In this document: piece after piece, positions 10,490 to 22,030 of the stretch
Layout: every line of letters begins with the position of its first letter
Numbering within the stretch: position 1 is the first letter of the stretch
Assembly: GCA_964017045.1 (NCBI GenBank)
Contig: OZ024794.1
Location: 55,886,108-55,950,107, forward strand
Direction: 5' to 3'
Length of the DNA stretch: 64,000 nucleotides
From: Omphiscola glabra
Taxonomy: Eukaryota; Mollusca; Gastropoda; Lymnaeidae
The notes under the pieces: generated by a model
Told to the model about the DNA's origin: nothing
What the model saw: the letters and a program-made list of their open reading frames with translations, nothing else
The model's database searches: none
Made by a program: the position numbers and the translations under genes

Positions 10490-11190
10490 CTGATCGCCGT
10501 GTTTTAAAACCTATGTTTTTTCCCGCTCCTAGCATATTGCGTTGTAAGAACATACATGAAGTCTGTCTCGTCTTCTTCAGAGTTGTGTTGTTTGCAGTGG
10601 CGTAGCGAGCTTAACTCGCGCCCGGGGCACAATACCTTTTTAGCGCCCCCAATACCTTTTTAGCGCCCCCCTTATTAAAAAAACATACAATATTATAGTA
10701 AAATATACCATTTGGCGCCCCATTGTGAGTAGCGCCCGGGGCATGATGCCCCCCTTGCTCCCCCTCACTACGCCACTGGTTGTTTGGTGAGACCTTTTGT
10801 TCTAGTTTTGTTATAATCACCGAAACAGTGGTAAGTTTTGCTACAAAGGTAAACAATACCCAACCCCTCATATTCTAATTTAACAAGACCCGAAATTCGG
10901 TTTTCATACAGTTTCCTATCCCTACAATCCTGAAAATTTGATCCTACGGTGCCCTTGTCAAAAATGAATTTTGATCTATGGAAGTTACAAACCTCGGAGG
11001 GAAACCATTTGTCGTAGAAAGTATAAAAGTCTTTATACTAACGTCAGCTAAGTCTGTGGGGCTATGGGCTAAATAGAGACTCACATGAAAACTCAATTTC
11101 TCATGGCGCTCGATCGTGATCCGATCTTCGGGTTGGGTAAAATATAACCTAGACAGTTGGACAATAACAAGGGACACAATTTTCTCTCGT
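10490..11190 (-). pseudogene. Polinton (Maverick) DNA polymerase B C-terminal remnant
   Basis: Minus-strand reading in mixed frames gives a decayed motif-C neighbourhood (SLYLAHSPTDLADVS), a DKWFPSEV segment, GLVKLEYEGLGIVYLCSKTYH and then KTRTKGLTK. This order matches the C-terminal part of protein-primed Polinton family-B polymerases, which have GLFK-E-GxGIxxLCSKTYYCF then TKGL. Stops and frameshifts show it is dead. Weak similarity continues beyond the hAT MITE at 10595-10778, which splits it. Assignment is from memory of the family; no search was run. Confidence 0.55.
10595..10778. mobile_element. hAT MITE, family A, copy 1 (nested in the polymerase remnant)
   Basis: Begins CAGTGGCGTAGCGAG and ends with the near-perfect inverse CTCACTACGCCACTG. 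The 8-bp target duplication GTTGTTTG is perfect at 10587-10594 and 10779-10786. Internal blocks GCGCCCGGGGCA and AATACCTTTTTAGCGCCCCC are shared with copies at 14031-14190 and 49327-49512. Confidence 0.95.
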
Positions 11191-11199
11191 GTGCGTAGC

Positions 11200-11815
11200 C
11201 GGTTCCTCGAGTCAGATTGAATAGTGACACAAAGATGAAGAGGTATATAGCGAACATTTGAGAGATTTCTGGGTGTGACATTAGTTTACCAAACCATAGC
11301 GATATGGTAGAAAGGACGAAACAGAGTTTGGCCTCCTCTCACCGTCTGGTCTGAGCCTCCTGTAACTCGGTCTCAAATAATGTCGTATTAGTAGGGGTTT
11401 ATTCCATATTGCTTATCTTTATATCTCGAAATGTTTTATTACTGAAATCCAACTGTTGAATGAAGAATTTTAACCAACATCTTTCACTAAATGAAGACCT
11501 TAGTGCTAAAAATACTTAAGTCACAAATGCAAATTTTGAGATAATCAAGTTCAAATATACTTTTCTTTTATAAAATGTGACTATTTTCATTTTTTTTTGT
11601 CTTTTTTAATTAAGGGCCTAATGCACATTTTAATGTCTTCAAATTTCTGCAGTACACTTGGCTAAACTGGATAAGAAAATATCACAGTTTAGATTGATTT
11701 TGACACAAATGTGACTTAAGTACTTTTAGCACTAAGTTCTTCAAATACTCTTTAGCACCAGTACCTACTCCCCCTCGTCGTCGTTCACGTATAATCTTTT
11801 TGATACTGTACACTT
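11200..11815. other. Unassigned stretch between two Polinton gene remnants
   Basis: Lies between the polymerase and integrase remnants and could be decayed Polinton sequence. I recognise no protein in it. Contains repeated AAGTCACAAATG / CACAAATGTGACTTAAG-like words near 11520 and 11700. Confidence 0.35.
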
Positions 11816-11817
11816 GT

Positions 11818-12310
11818 TTATCTCCTACTTTCTGAAGCTCCGCTGTTTAAAAATGACCCTTTTAGTTCAACACCCATATCATCTTTCAAAAGATAAGATA
11901 TTGGGGTTGTCTTCGTTTTGACGCGGCTGATTGTAAAGAATTCTTCCGCCCATGAAGGTGTATAACCTTTTTTAAAATTGTGTCTGCCCTGAGCGATCCT
12001 GACTCTATCTGCTTCTGTAAACACTTTTCGGTCGGGGTTGTCGACGGGTGTGTATAAAGTATTCCACACAACTAAAAATGTTACGCACAGCCTCCACTAG
12101 TGTTGAATCAGTTTTTGTCTTTATAGGTATTGTCCATGCAAATTTATTAAACACGTCGATACACATCACAAGGTACGACATTGTCTTTTCGTAAGGTTCT
12201 CGTCTCTATGAGATCAGCTTGAAACTGTTGGTCTCAACCGATGAGTCCGGGGCTGAGGCTACTCCTCTTTTTAGTACCGAAGTCTTCTCCTGATACAACA
12301 ACCCCTCCTC
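11818..12310 (-). pseudogene. Polinton-type integrase remnant
   Basis: The minus strand carries an integrase-core start (YLVMCIDVFNKFAWTIPIK, about 12080-12190). The C-terminal module follows (11818-12069) with FKKGYTPSWAEEFFTI and ISYLLKDDMGVELKGSF, resembling the chromo-like tail of Polinton c-integrases. The middle of the catalytic core, including the second Asp and the Glu, is missing, so this is an inactive deletion derivative. Same strand and order as the polymerase remnant at 10490-11190. A related retroviral-type integrase from another element class is possible. Confidence 0.65.
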
Positions 12311-12592
12311 CTTAGAATTAATTGAATCATACAACAACAAGAATAATAAAAAATTAGAATTAATCAGTTAAAACCATTGCACAACAATGAGAGAATTTTA
12401 ATTAAAATGAAAATTTTAATTTGAAAAGTAATCATTGCACCCTTAATTTATTCTTTATTTCTTTGCGCCTTTGATGCCTGCAGGCTCGCCTCCATTTTCC
12501 TTATATTTCCTCCAACGCCTCCAAAATGCGGTTCAATTCGAGCACTATTTACTACTTATGTATATTGGGGCAAGTTGTCCACTTCTTACACA
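12310..12592 (-). repeat. Right inverted repeat of a candidate Polinton
   Basis: Reverse-complement partner of 6925-7160. It abuts the integrase remnant on its upstream side. The inverted arrangement around polymerase and integrase remnants supports one decayed element of about 5.7 kb, much shorter than the usual 15-20 kb. Confidence 0.5.
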
Positions 12593-12729
12593 TATCACCC
12601 TTTGCACCTTTACAAAGGGACTCGACATTTAATTGGCCTACATCCAACTCATCATTGTAGCATCCTACAAGCTTCCAAGCAGTTTCTCCAACTCACAATG
12701 GAAGACTTCACTAATTAAATTGAACAGCC

Positions 12730-13290
12730 CCTAAAAACAAAGGTTTTCGTATAAATTCTCCATAAAATGTAATATCAAGTAATGGGGGGTGGGGCTGACA
12801 ATTTGACAAAACATGCATACAAGTAATGCACTTTATAAGAATCCCAATTAGTGCTCCCCCCCCCCACCCAAGGCTCACAACCGCACATTTTTTTCACGCC
12901 CGTTAACTATATTAATATTCTAATGACCCACCCACTTTTATACCGCAGATCTATTTCATCAACAATTTTTTTTTAAATATCACGTGCCAAACGCAGGTGC
13001 GATTTTTTTAAAGACTTTCATTTAGCGCAATTATCGGGAATTTTATGTCGTGAAATCAGTGGCATCATATTTCCTCCATCTCCCCTTGAAAAAGAAGGCT
13101 TTTTTTTTTAGGGGAGGTGGTTGCGTTTGAGGGGTAGGGCTAAAAATTTGGAAGAATGCGTTGCTATCGGAATCTAGTCTATGTCCCGACTTTTAGATCG
13201 ATAAGTTCACGGGAAGTGGGTCAATTAAAAGTCCGAATATTTTGAAAGTCCGCCACCCAGCAAGCCACAAACAAAAATGTAGTTAATATA
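12730..13290 (+). repeat. Dispersed repeat family C, copy 2 (~560 bp)
   Basis: Collinear with copy 1 at 3595-4150, same orientation. Diverged, with independent indels in G- and T-runs. Shares ATAAAATGTAATATCAAGTA-type start, GACAAAACATGCATACAA and TTATCGGGAATTTTAT. Confidence 0.8.
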
Positions 13291-13402
13291 AAAGATTTAA
13301 AAAGAATATTTCTTAACGAAATGGAAAATGTTCAAGACTAATTGTGTCTAGAAAATATAGGAAAATAACCTAATAGCTTTTTACCAACTTGACACATTTA
13401 TG

Positions 13403-13738
13403 TCTGACTAGCACACCTGCTCAGACTGGCACACCTGCTCAGACTAGCACAACTGGTCAGACCAGTACACCTGGTCAAACTAGCACACCTGGTCAGACCA
13501 GTACACCTGGTCAGACTGGCACATCTGGTTATACTAGCACACCTGGTCATACTAGCACACCTGGTGAGACTAGCACACCTGGTCATACTAGCACACCTGG
13601 TCATACAATCACACCTGGTCATACTAGCACACCTGGTCATACAATCACACCTGGTCAGACTAGCACACCTGGTCATACTATCAAACCTGGTCATACAATC
13701 ACACCTGGACATACTAGTACACCTGGTCAGACTATTTC
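13403..13738. repeat. 18-bp minisatellite encoding a TSTPGH/Q-type repeat
   Basis: About 18 units of AGCACACCTGGTCATACT. The plus frame 13389-13751 is open for 120 codons as TSTPGQ/H hexapeptides, superficially mucin-like. No signal peptide, splice context or flanking domain supports a gene, and another plus frame and a minus frame are open too. I call it a minisatellite; a mucin exon fragment is a minor alternative. Confidence 0.85.
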
Positions 13739-13739
13739 A

Positions 13740-14022
13740 TTTACTAATTGAATCATTATGTTCCTACCTCGAGCGCTCATTTGCGTTCATGAACAAAATG
13801 GAGCGGAGTTTCTGACACCGGAAGTTCGTATCGACCTAGTAGAGTTATAAACGTAATGGAAATGTTGTCGAAAGAGGTTAAATGATTATTGATTTCTTGT
13901 TTATTCATTCTCTTTCCCTCAACTTTCTTCTCAATCCGAATCTTGACATGATTCCCCGGTTGCTCCGAAGGCAGAGATAAATTAAACCGTTTTCCAATCT
14001 TGGTAAGAGGATATATAGTTTT
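13740..14022. other. Intergenic stretch, nothing recognised
   Basis: No repeat or protein match seen. Confidence 0.4.
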
Positions 14023-14030
14023 GGGTGGGG

Positions 14031-14190
14031 CAGTGGCTTAACTCGCGCCCGGGGCACAATACCTTTTTAGCGCCCCCCCCCCCATTCGAAAACCGTACAA
14101 TATTATATGTAAAATATACCATTTGGCGCCCCTTTGTGAGTAGCGCCCGGGGCATGATGCCCCCCTTGCCCCACCCTCGCTACGCCACTG
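14031..14190. mobile_element. hAT MITE, family A, copy 2 (left end shortened)
   Basis: Same internal blocks as 10595-10778. The 3' end CTCGCTACGCCACTG is intact, while the 5' end reads CAGTGGCTTAACTCG, lacking the GTAGCGAGC that should follow CAGTGGC. A perfect 8-bp duplication GGGTGGGG lies at 14023-14030 and 14191-14198, so the deletion probably predates or accompanied insertion or occurred cleanly inside the end. Confidence 0.92.
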
Positions 14191-14260
14191 GGGTGGGGGT
14201 AATTTTCACGAAAATGAAGTTATATGATGTGTGATATTTTCCTTACACCATGTTGTAAAG

Positions 14261-14410
14261 CAGAGGTCCTCAAAGCTTTTAGCACCAAGACACCAGTTTT
14301 GAGGAAGACAAATGTTTTTTCCACTCACCGGGAAGAAAAATTGCGCTCCGTGTCACCGTGCGGCCTAATTCTTAACGGGCCTCGGACTGTCCGGTGTTTG
14401 GGGACCACTG
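14261..14410. mobile_element. hAT-like MITE, family E
   Basis: Ends CAGAGGTCCTCAAAGC and (inverted) CAGTGGTCCCCAAACAC form an imperfect ~16-bp TIR of hAT type. The flanking 8-mers (TTGTAAAG, ATAAACGT) do not match, so the insertion is old or the boundary is slightly off. Confidence 0.6.
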
Positions 14411-15785
14411 ATAAACGTTAACTCATTTGGAGCATGTTGAAAACTAGGTGATGGGCCAGATAATCACCACTTTTACAAAGCAGAATGGCGTAGAGAGCAC
14501 GAGATGGAGAACGTGTTATCAAGATTTGAAGGCATTATGTCATTAACACCTTAGATTCACATGCCGGGCTACCGCGCTATTTTAAAAAAAAAAAATCTTA
14601 ATTGAAAGGTCCCATCGCAGATTTATTTTTATATTTAAAAAAAAAGGTGTCAATCTTGAATCACCTCAATTACCAGAATTTTCTTTATAGTTTTTAGTAC
14701 TACTGGCTTATTTTTTACCGTCAGACGATGGAGCAAGTCAGTCAACTGATTTTAGGGGTTACAAAAAGTCAAAGGAAGAAACACAATTACTTAACAATAA
14801 TTTTATTTGGAAGCCAAAATATATGTTTTTTTTATATAAAAACTGAATATTTGAAAGTAAGCGATGGCTCATTAGGATCGTAGTTCGCAGAGGACTTAAA
14901 ATGTGTGTGTTATCTGTGTATGCATATTATAATCACACATTAAGTTTACGATTTAGTCGTAGTTAGTTACGTTAAGCCAATAAACACGAATATTACAGGT
15001 AGTGTGCGAAGAGCGCTCCACAAAACAATTGTAATTTGATTCTCGTCGAAAGAAATTCGAAATTATTATTTTGTTTGTTTTCAATGTTTTACTTGCTGGC
15101 TTATCTGTACCGCCATTTATGTGATACTCATCATTGCATATGTAATTAAATGCGCCGTTTTTTTTCAAATTTTATGCCTATCACTTTTCTTCCTGTGACT
15201 TTGCTGTGACTCTCACCATTAAACTATTGCAAGGGTTAAGCGTAACCTGTGCGCAATTATCTGGGGATCCCTGTTGAAGCCACGTGCGACTTTGATTATT
15301 GACACAAGTCAAGGTTCACTTCCACTGAAAACTCAGACATGGGCTGATAGGTTACTGGCTGCATAAAATCCCCCCCCCCCCCCAAAAAAAAAAAAGCCCC
15401 TTTAAAGGCTGCACTTTCACTAATTAAATAATTAGACTTGATAAAATTGTTTTTCAAACCATGGCTCATATTGAGCCAGTAGGATAACATAATTTTTTTT
15501 TATGAACTTTTCAAAATGTACTTTAATTATATATAAGAATGTGCTATGCTGACTGTAACGCCAAAAAAAAACAACGAAAAGATTTAAATGCGTTCGGATT
15601 CTTAAAAACGATCATAAATGTTTTCTATTATTTTACGGAAATCGATTAAATTTAAATGCGCAAAAAATATTATATAGCTGCTTTCATTTTAGTAAAAGTT
15701 TAAGTATTGTTATTATTATAAAATTAGAATATATTTAAAGTGTCAACTAAGGAACTATTTTAAGTAAGGGAGTAATACGATACTT
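14411..15785. other. 1.4-kb intergenic stretch, nothing recognised
   Basis: AT-rich, with a C-run then A-run at 15370-15395. Small open frames lack recognisable domains, and no terminal repeats were noticed. Confidence 0.5.
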
Positions 15786-15789
15786 TCAC

Positions 15790-16095
15790 GTTGCCCAGGG
15801 CAGCACAAGATAGTCTCAGAATGAATTTGATAAATAATTAACCTTCTTAGGTACATATATATTGCGGGTAGGAAATCGGGTGTGTAAATTTTTACATGGA
15901 TGACAATGATATTACAGTTATGAAAATTAGATGCTTTATTCTTATTTTACAAATGAACATTTGTTTACCAATTTAAAAAATCAATGACTTTAACAAAACG
16001 TAAGTCCAGTTACATAATTATACCCATGAAAATCAAAATCCTATCATTTGACATAAGTGAAAATTTAATTTTCAAAATAGATATGGCATACGATT
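15790..16095 (-). repeat. Dispersed repeat family G, copy 1, abutting a GATA array
   Basis: The reverse complement matches 50127-50365 and the split copy 50731-50900 plus 51491-51645. Landmarks: CTTGTGCTGCC.TGGG at one end, GGTTAATTATTTATCAAATTC, a CACGTAAAAATGTAC-type block, AAATTAAATTTTCA and a terminal GATTTTCTTA. In plus orientation GATTTTCTTA runs directly into GATA/GACA repeats at 16101, and the copy at 50127 also abuts TATC repeats. Confidence 0.75.
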
Positions 16096-16099
16096 TTCT

Positions 16100-17030
<931 letters not shown>

Positions 17031-17064
17031 TAAAATAATTTTTTATATATTCCTGTTTGGGCCG

Positions 17065-17420
17065 GGGTCCTAAATTATTTTTTTCTTATATGAGCTATAT
17101 AAATATAATTTCCAATAGAGCTATTGCGTGGGTGGATGGAATTGAATCAAATACAAATAGCGAGATTTCAGTTTGTATGTGACATAATAAGTAGGTTTTT
17201 GAATTAGTACAACTATTTTACAAATTTACTTTTGGGGCCAGGTGCCTGAATTTTTTTTTTATTATGTGAGCTCTATATATATAATTTCTAACAGAACTAC
17301 TGTATGGGTGGATTAATTGTTACAAGTGTGTGATATACATTTTGAAAATCCATGCTTCTCACGTATGTTCCCTGCTCACGTGTCGAAAAGCCTTCTAATT
17401 TTATTTGTGTACGCACCATA
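17065..17420 (+). pseudogene. Helitron-related repeat with helicase C-terminal remnant
   Basis: Diverged counterpart of 48950-49300 (reverse strand). The right part (about 17310-17415) aligns with the Helitron helicase end (ENPC..S...LYVACS...K.SNLFV), here broken by substitutions and deletions. The left part contains two ~160-bp-spaced versions of an ATGAGCTATATA...AGAGCTATTGCGTGGGTGGA module, which also occurs at the other locus. Confidence 0.5.
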
Positions 17421-18613
17421 CGGCAAAAAAAAAAAAATATTTTCTATTTAAATATTACTTTAAAAACTTAATTAAACCACAAAGAATTTATTTTCTTCGG
17501 GTGACATTGCAAAGCATGCCGAGTTCTCGCTAGTTATTAATAATAAAACGAAATGGTAACATCTTTTTAACAAAAAGCTGCACTGTTTTATTAACCGCAT
17601 TCCAGTTATGCCATGTTCAAAAAACAAAAATTAAATAGCCTCCGTATCAAAATTTCCCTACATATATTTACGCTAGCGGGTAAGATCACGAAGGGAAAAA
17701 ATATTTATTTTCGGAGAAAAAAAAAGCACATAATGGTTTCTTGCATATCATTTCCGCTTTCATATCAGTTGTGGTTGTTTTGGTTTTGGCTAAGTAAACA
17801 TGGATTGGATGACATCAGCGCGAAATGAGTGGAAATTATTAAGAGTAAAAGATATGCATTCTGTTTTAAAAACCATTTTATTGGGTATGTTTTAATAAAC
17901 CTATCTAACTCACTGGAATCGAGTTTAGAAACAACAAACATGATTTTGGAACCAATTCAAAGTGGTGAAAGTAGGCGGCAACCAAGGGCAGGCTACTCTG
18001 TTTCTTTTTTAATTTGAACGTATTCCATTAGATTTGTCTTTTAGTGCCGAAAATCTATTAATAGAACATCCGGGCCTACAGTTTGGCCTCTCCCATTAAG
18101 ATATTATTAAATCATCCTGGTATTCTGTTGGGTTAATCTCTCAACAGCTGTGCGGCACTTCTACGTTAATGTGAGCCTTAACCTGGATGAAAACACGTTT
18201 TCAATTTTATTTTAAGAAGATTTAAGAAAGAAAAAAGTTACTGCAATATCGTCTTCTTCTTATGCCTTTGTACCCCGTCTGGAGCATAGGCCGTACACAA
18301 AAATTTTACATTCAGTACGTTCCTGTGCCTTCCTTTCCAATCGCTTCCAGGTGTGACCAATTCTTAATTCTTTACGTGTCTGCCACTAGCTCGTGTCTCC
18401 GTGTATTACTGCTATATATATCCGGGAATACGTTGTTAGAAGCTTCTTTTTTTTTTTGTTACGAAAAACATTGTCTAAAAATAGTAACATTTCTTAATGC
18501 GGTTTAACGTTTTCCGGTCATAGAAATGACAAACCATATTGCTAAAGCGATGATCCACGTACGTTTGATCCGGTGAGAGCCCCTTATAAATGAAGTTGTG
18601 AGCAAATGTGTAT
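17421..18613. other. 1.2-kb intergenic stretch, nothing recognised
   Basis: AT-rich. Short open frames of 60-80 codons lack domain signatures. Confidence 0.5.
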
Positions 18614-18615
18614 CT

Positions 18616-18800
18616 CTGTAGCCCTTCACGGAGACATTAATACGCATCTGAAAGTAGTTCCCTGTAACCCTTCACGGAGACATTAATACGCATCTGAAAG
18701 TAGTTCATTGTAGCCCTTCACGGAGACATTAATACGCATCTGAAAGTAGTTCCCTGTAACCCTTCACTGAGACATTAATACGCATCTGAAAGTAGTTCCC
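18616..18800. repeat. 46-bp direct repeat, 4 copies
   Basis: CCCTTCAC.GAGACATTAATA recurs at 18622, 18668, 18714 and 18760, an exact 46-bp period. Copies differ at only a few positions. Confidence 0.93.
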
Positions 18801-19296
18801 AGAGCAATCCATAAGATACGTATCAATGAATATAAATAAAATGCCTATTGCACTCAATATGTTTGTAATAAATGAAGTCTCATTTGAAAGGTTATAGATC
18901 GATTTATTGAAAATATTAGATCACCTCCAAAGGATGTTAAAATATTGAAAATTTGATCTGATAAAGCAATAATTGTGATCAATGCTGCACAAATTATTTT
19001 AAAAAAAATCATTATTGTTAAACACTTACATAACTAATCAACTGTAAATTGTACCTTTCAGGTTCCATTTATTTAACCTAGGAACGGTGAAAGTACAGCT
19101 TTATTTTACACATGTAATGCCCATTAGTCAGACTTATTCAAAAGCCAGTAATGACTCTAGGCCTCTAGGCTGACTGGATAGTTGGAATGAAGTCCTTCAA
19201 TTCCACAGTCCAATAACCATAACCGAATGTGTCCAAACCAAGGGTCGGTACCTTTTGGTAATGGGGCCTGTCAAGGTCATGGAATTAGTGGAAGAG
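18801..19296. other. Intergenic stretch left of the LTR element
   Basis: No recognised features. Confidence 0.4.
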
Positions 19297-19768
19297 TGTG
19301 TGTGTTGATTTGGGAGAAATGAGGTATGTGAGCGAGGTGAGCGATTGTCATGTCACGGATGGGTGAATGACTTGTGAGATGTTTAAGCTATAAAAGTGGG
19401 GTTAACTGTTATATTCGAGAGATATATTATTATGTTCGAGAGAGAGAGGCTGATATGTTCACGAACGAGCTGTGTGTGTCCGAGTCTGCCAGAGACCTAT
19501 TGTGAACGAATGAGTTGCTGTGTACCTCCGGACTGTGGAATTGGTATTATGTGCATTGCGAGATGTATTACTGAGAATAAAGAGCATTACCCAATGGACT
19601 TATTGTGTTGTTCCTCGGACTTGATAGAATAATTAAGTGTACTATAGAGAGAAGCAGAGATACCGTAAAGGATCGTCAGAGTAGAGTATAGTCGCACTCT
19701 GCCGCTCGTCGACCCTAGACAAACATCATGAGCCACCATATTCTGACAAGGGACCAGACTATTTGACA
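19297..19768 (+). repeat. 5' LTR
   Basis: Direct copy of 21948-22421 with about a dozen differences, including a 2-bp indel in the GT run at the left edge. Contains a TATA-like GCTATAAAAGTGGGG (about 19387) and AATAAA at 19576-19581, plausible promoter and polyadenylation signals for U3-R-U5. Confidence 0.9.
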
Positions 19769-19786
19769 TGGGGACCCGTCCGGGAT
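19769..19786 (+). promoter_or_regulatory. Primer binding site, tRNA-Pro type
   Basis: TGGGGACCCGTCCGGGAT begins immediately after the 5' LTR. It differs at two positions from the classic tRNA-Pro primer site TGGGGGCTCGTCCGGGAT used by some retroviruses and Gypsy elements. Assignment is from memory of that consensus. Confidence 0.8.
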
Positions 19787-19839
19787 TTGTGAGTGCCTGT
19801 ACCTCGCTGCTGTGACCCGCTGATCATGTATCCCGTTGC

Positions 19840-20070
19840 TGCCGCTTTGTTCTTGTACCTCAAGATTCCGATACCTGTTTCATGTAACCGCTCCTGTACC
19901 CGCTGTTCCTGTACCTGCTGTTCCTGGACCTGAAGATTCCGGTACCTGTTTCATGTAACCGCTCCTGTACCCGCTGTTCCCGTACCCGCTGTTCCTGTAA
20001 CCGCTGTTCCTGTACCCGCTGTTCCTGTATCTGACGTTTCCTTACTCGCTGTATCTGAACCTGCTGTTTC
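19840..20070. repeat. 15-bp-type tandem repeat in the LTR-element leader
   Basis: Imperfect units of CGCTGTTCCTGTACC with a 60-70-bp larger duplication (GATTCCG.TACCTGTTTCATG occurs twice, near 19863 and 19934). Lies between the primer site and the gag-like ORF. Confidence 0.75.
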
Positions 20071-20308
20071 CTGTAATCGCTTGACGTTGCTGCTACTTCG
20101 CGCAGCTGTTGCTGTACTCTGCCTTATGCTACTGTTTCCTGCTGTTTCTGACATTGTACCCGCTCCTGGAGTGTTTACCTGTGCTTTGCCGCTGTTACCG
20201 GACACCACCACTACTTTGCTATTGCAAGAAGCAAGCCACCTACGATGTTTTCCAAGACCGGGTAATTAAAATTAATTAGATATATTGTGTATTGTATTAT
20301 GTTATTGA

Positions 20309-20872
20309 TAAACCTGTTAGAATGTTTCCCCATAGAATTGAGGATATTTTCAAATTGTCAAGTTAGAATGTTTTCCCATAGAATTGAGGATATTTTGAAA
20401 TTGTCAAGTTAGAATGTTTTCCCATAGAATTGAGGATATTTTGAAATTGTCAAGTTAGAATGTTTTCCCATAGAATTGAGGATATTTTGAAATTGTCAAG
20501 TTAGAATGTTTTCCCATAGAATTGAGGATATTTTGAAATTGTCAAGTTAGAATGTTTTCCCATAGAATTGAGGATATTTTGAAATTGTCAAGTTAGAATG
20601 TTTTCCCATAGAATTGAGGATATTTTGAAATTGTCAAGTTAGAATGTTTTCCCATAGAATTGAGGATATTTTGAAATTGTCAAGTTAGAATGTTTTCCCA
20701 TAGAATTGAGGATATTTTGAAATTGTCAAGTTAGAATGTTTTCCCATAGAATTGAGGATATTTTGAAATTGTCAAGTTAGAATGTTTTCCCATAGAATTG
20801 AGGATATTTTGAAATTGTCAAGTTAGAATGTTTCCCCATAGAATTGAGGATATTTTCAAATTGTCAAGTTAG
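20309..20872. repeat. 46-bp array inside the LTR element, about 12 copies
   Basis: Units of AGTTAGAATGTTTTCCCATA + GAATTGAGGATATTTTGAAA + TTGTCA with exact 46-bp spacing. The first and last units share two variants (TTTCCCC and TTTTCAAATTG) absent from the interior units, which are essentially identical. Confidence 0.95.
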
Positions 20873-20962
20873 AATTTTGCGGATAAATAAAATTAACTTT
20901 GCTGTTGTATAGTAGAATTTTTAAAAAAAAAAAAAAGTAATACCATATAACCTGTAACGAGA

Positions 20963-22030
20963 ATGAAAGCAATAGAAGAACTTAGACAGGAGGCAATAGA
21001 GTTAGGATTAGAAGAGGAAGAGGTTATTGAATATGCCATGGACAAATTAGATAGAATAGAAAAAGAAGATAGAGAATGGCCAGAGTATAAAGAAAAAGAA
21101 GATAGAGACTGTCAAGAGCGTAAAGAAAAAGAAAAATTAGATAGAGAATACCGGGAGAGAATCGAAAGAATAGGAATAGAGGCAGCAGAAAGTCACGCTA
21201 ATAAAGAGAAAGTAGATGAAGAGTCAAATGAACAAATTGCAGCAAGGTGTGAAAAGGAGAGAATAGCATTAGAAGTAAAAAGATTCATGGATGCAAAATT
21301 TAGGGAATACATTGAGGCACAAGAAAATAGTGATCAGGAATATTTAGAGGCAGAGGAGTATTGTGACAGTGACTATAGTGAGTGGGGGGAAGAAGAATGG
21401 GCGTGTAATAGTAGAGTAGACGGTAGAGTTAGCGATAATTGTTTTAATCCTTACAATAATTATTATAGTGAGTGGTCAGAGGAGGATGCAGAAGAAGGTT
21501 GGGTTAGTAATAGAGAAGAGGGGAGAATAGACGGGATAGTCAGTATTAATTGCATTAATCCTTATGATAGTAATGACTGGTCAGAAGAGGAAATAGAAGA
21601 TGATTACTTGGCAGAGGGGGAAACTGAAAAAAATCAATTTAGGTGGAACTATAAGAAGAAGATTTGGGAAAATGTAGATGAGGGTGAAATAGAAACAGAG
21701 AGGCCATTAGGGGAAAGTAAGGGGAATAAACTCAAATGGTGCAGAGAAAACAAGTCATGGGTCAAGTTATGTGATACTAAAAATCAAACAGAAAAAGGGG
21801 ACAACTATAGTAGTCGAAATGACGAATGGGAATTTTTATGTATAGTGGATGATTATTTTGAAGTAAGTGCATATAAAGCGGATTTTGTTCAGTTAGGGTT
21901 AGGGGATGATTATTTTGATGACAAAAGTACATATAAGCCGGGAAGAGTGTGTGTGTGTTCATTTGGGAGAAATGAGGTATGTGAGCGAGGTGAGCGATTG
22001 TCATGTCACGTATGGGTGAATGACTTGTGA
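20963..22030 (+). CDS. Gag-like protein of the LTR retrotransposon
   Basis: A 355-codon open frame starting ATG at 20963. The first ~130 residues are rich in Glu, Lys and Arg (EELRQEAIELGLEEEEVIEY, then KEKEDRD/EREYRERIER) and predict a coiled coil, as in N-terminal gag regions of many invertebrate Gypsy-type elements. The rest is very acidic with Trp/Tyr-rich repeats (SEWSEED, and related QFRWNYKKKIW and KLKWCRENKSW). No CCHC zinc knuckle and no pol motif. The last ~27 codons lie in the 3' LTR. Function is inferred from position and composition; it could be a lineage-specific accessory protein. Confidence 0.6.
   Translation: MKAIEELRQEAIELGLEEEEVIEYAMDKLDRIEKEDREWPEYKEKEDRDCQERKEKEKLDREYRERIERIGIEAAESHANKEKVDEESNEQIAARCEKERIALEVKRFMDAKFREYIEAQENSDQEYLEAEEYCDSDYSEWGEEEWACNSRVDGRVSDNCFNPYNNYYSEWSEEDAEEGWVSNREEGRIDGIVSINCINPYDSNDWSEEEIEDDYLAEGETEKNQFRWNYKKKIWENVDEGEIETERPLGESKGNKLKWCRENKSWVKLCDTKNQTEKGDNYSSRNDEWEFLCIVDDYFEVSAYKADFVQLGLGDDYFDDKSTYKPGRVCVCSFGRNEVCERGERLSCHVWVNDL

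Noticed and set aside
13389..13751. Mucin-like TSTPG repeat ORF
   Set aside because: Competing open frames in the same array and no signal peptide or adjoining exon; the DNA period explains it.
19396..19632. Cys-rich small ORF in the LTR (and its copy at 22049-22300)
   Set aside because: Lies wholly inside the LTR and overlaps the TATA-like and AATAAA signals; coding is unlikely.
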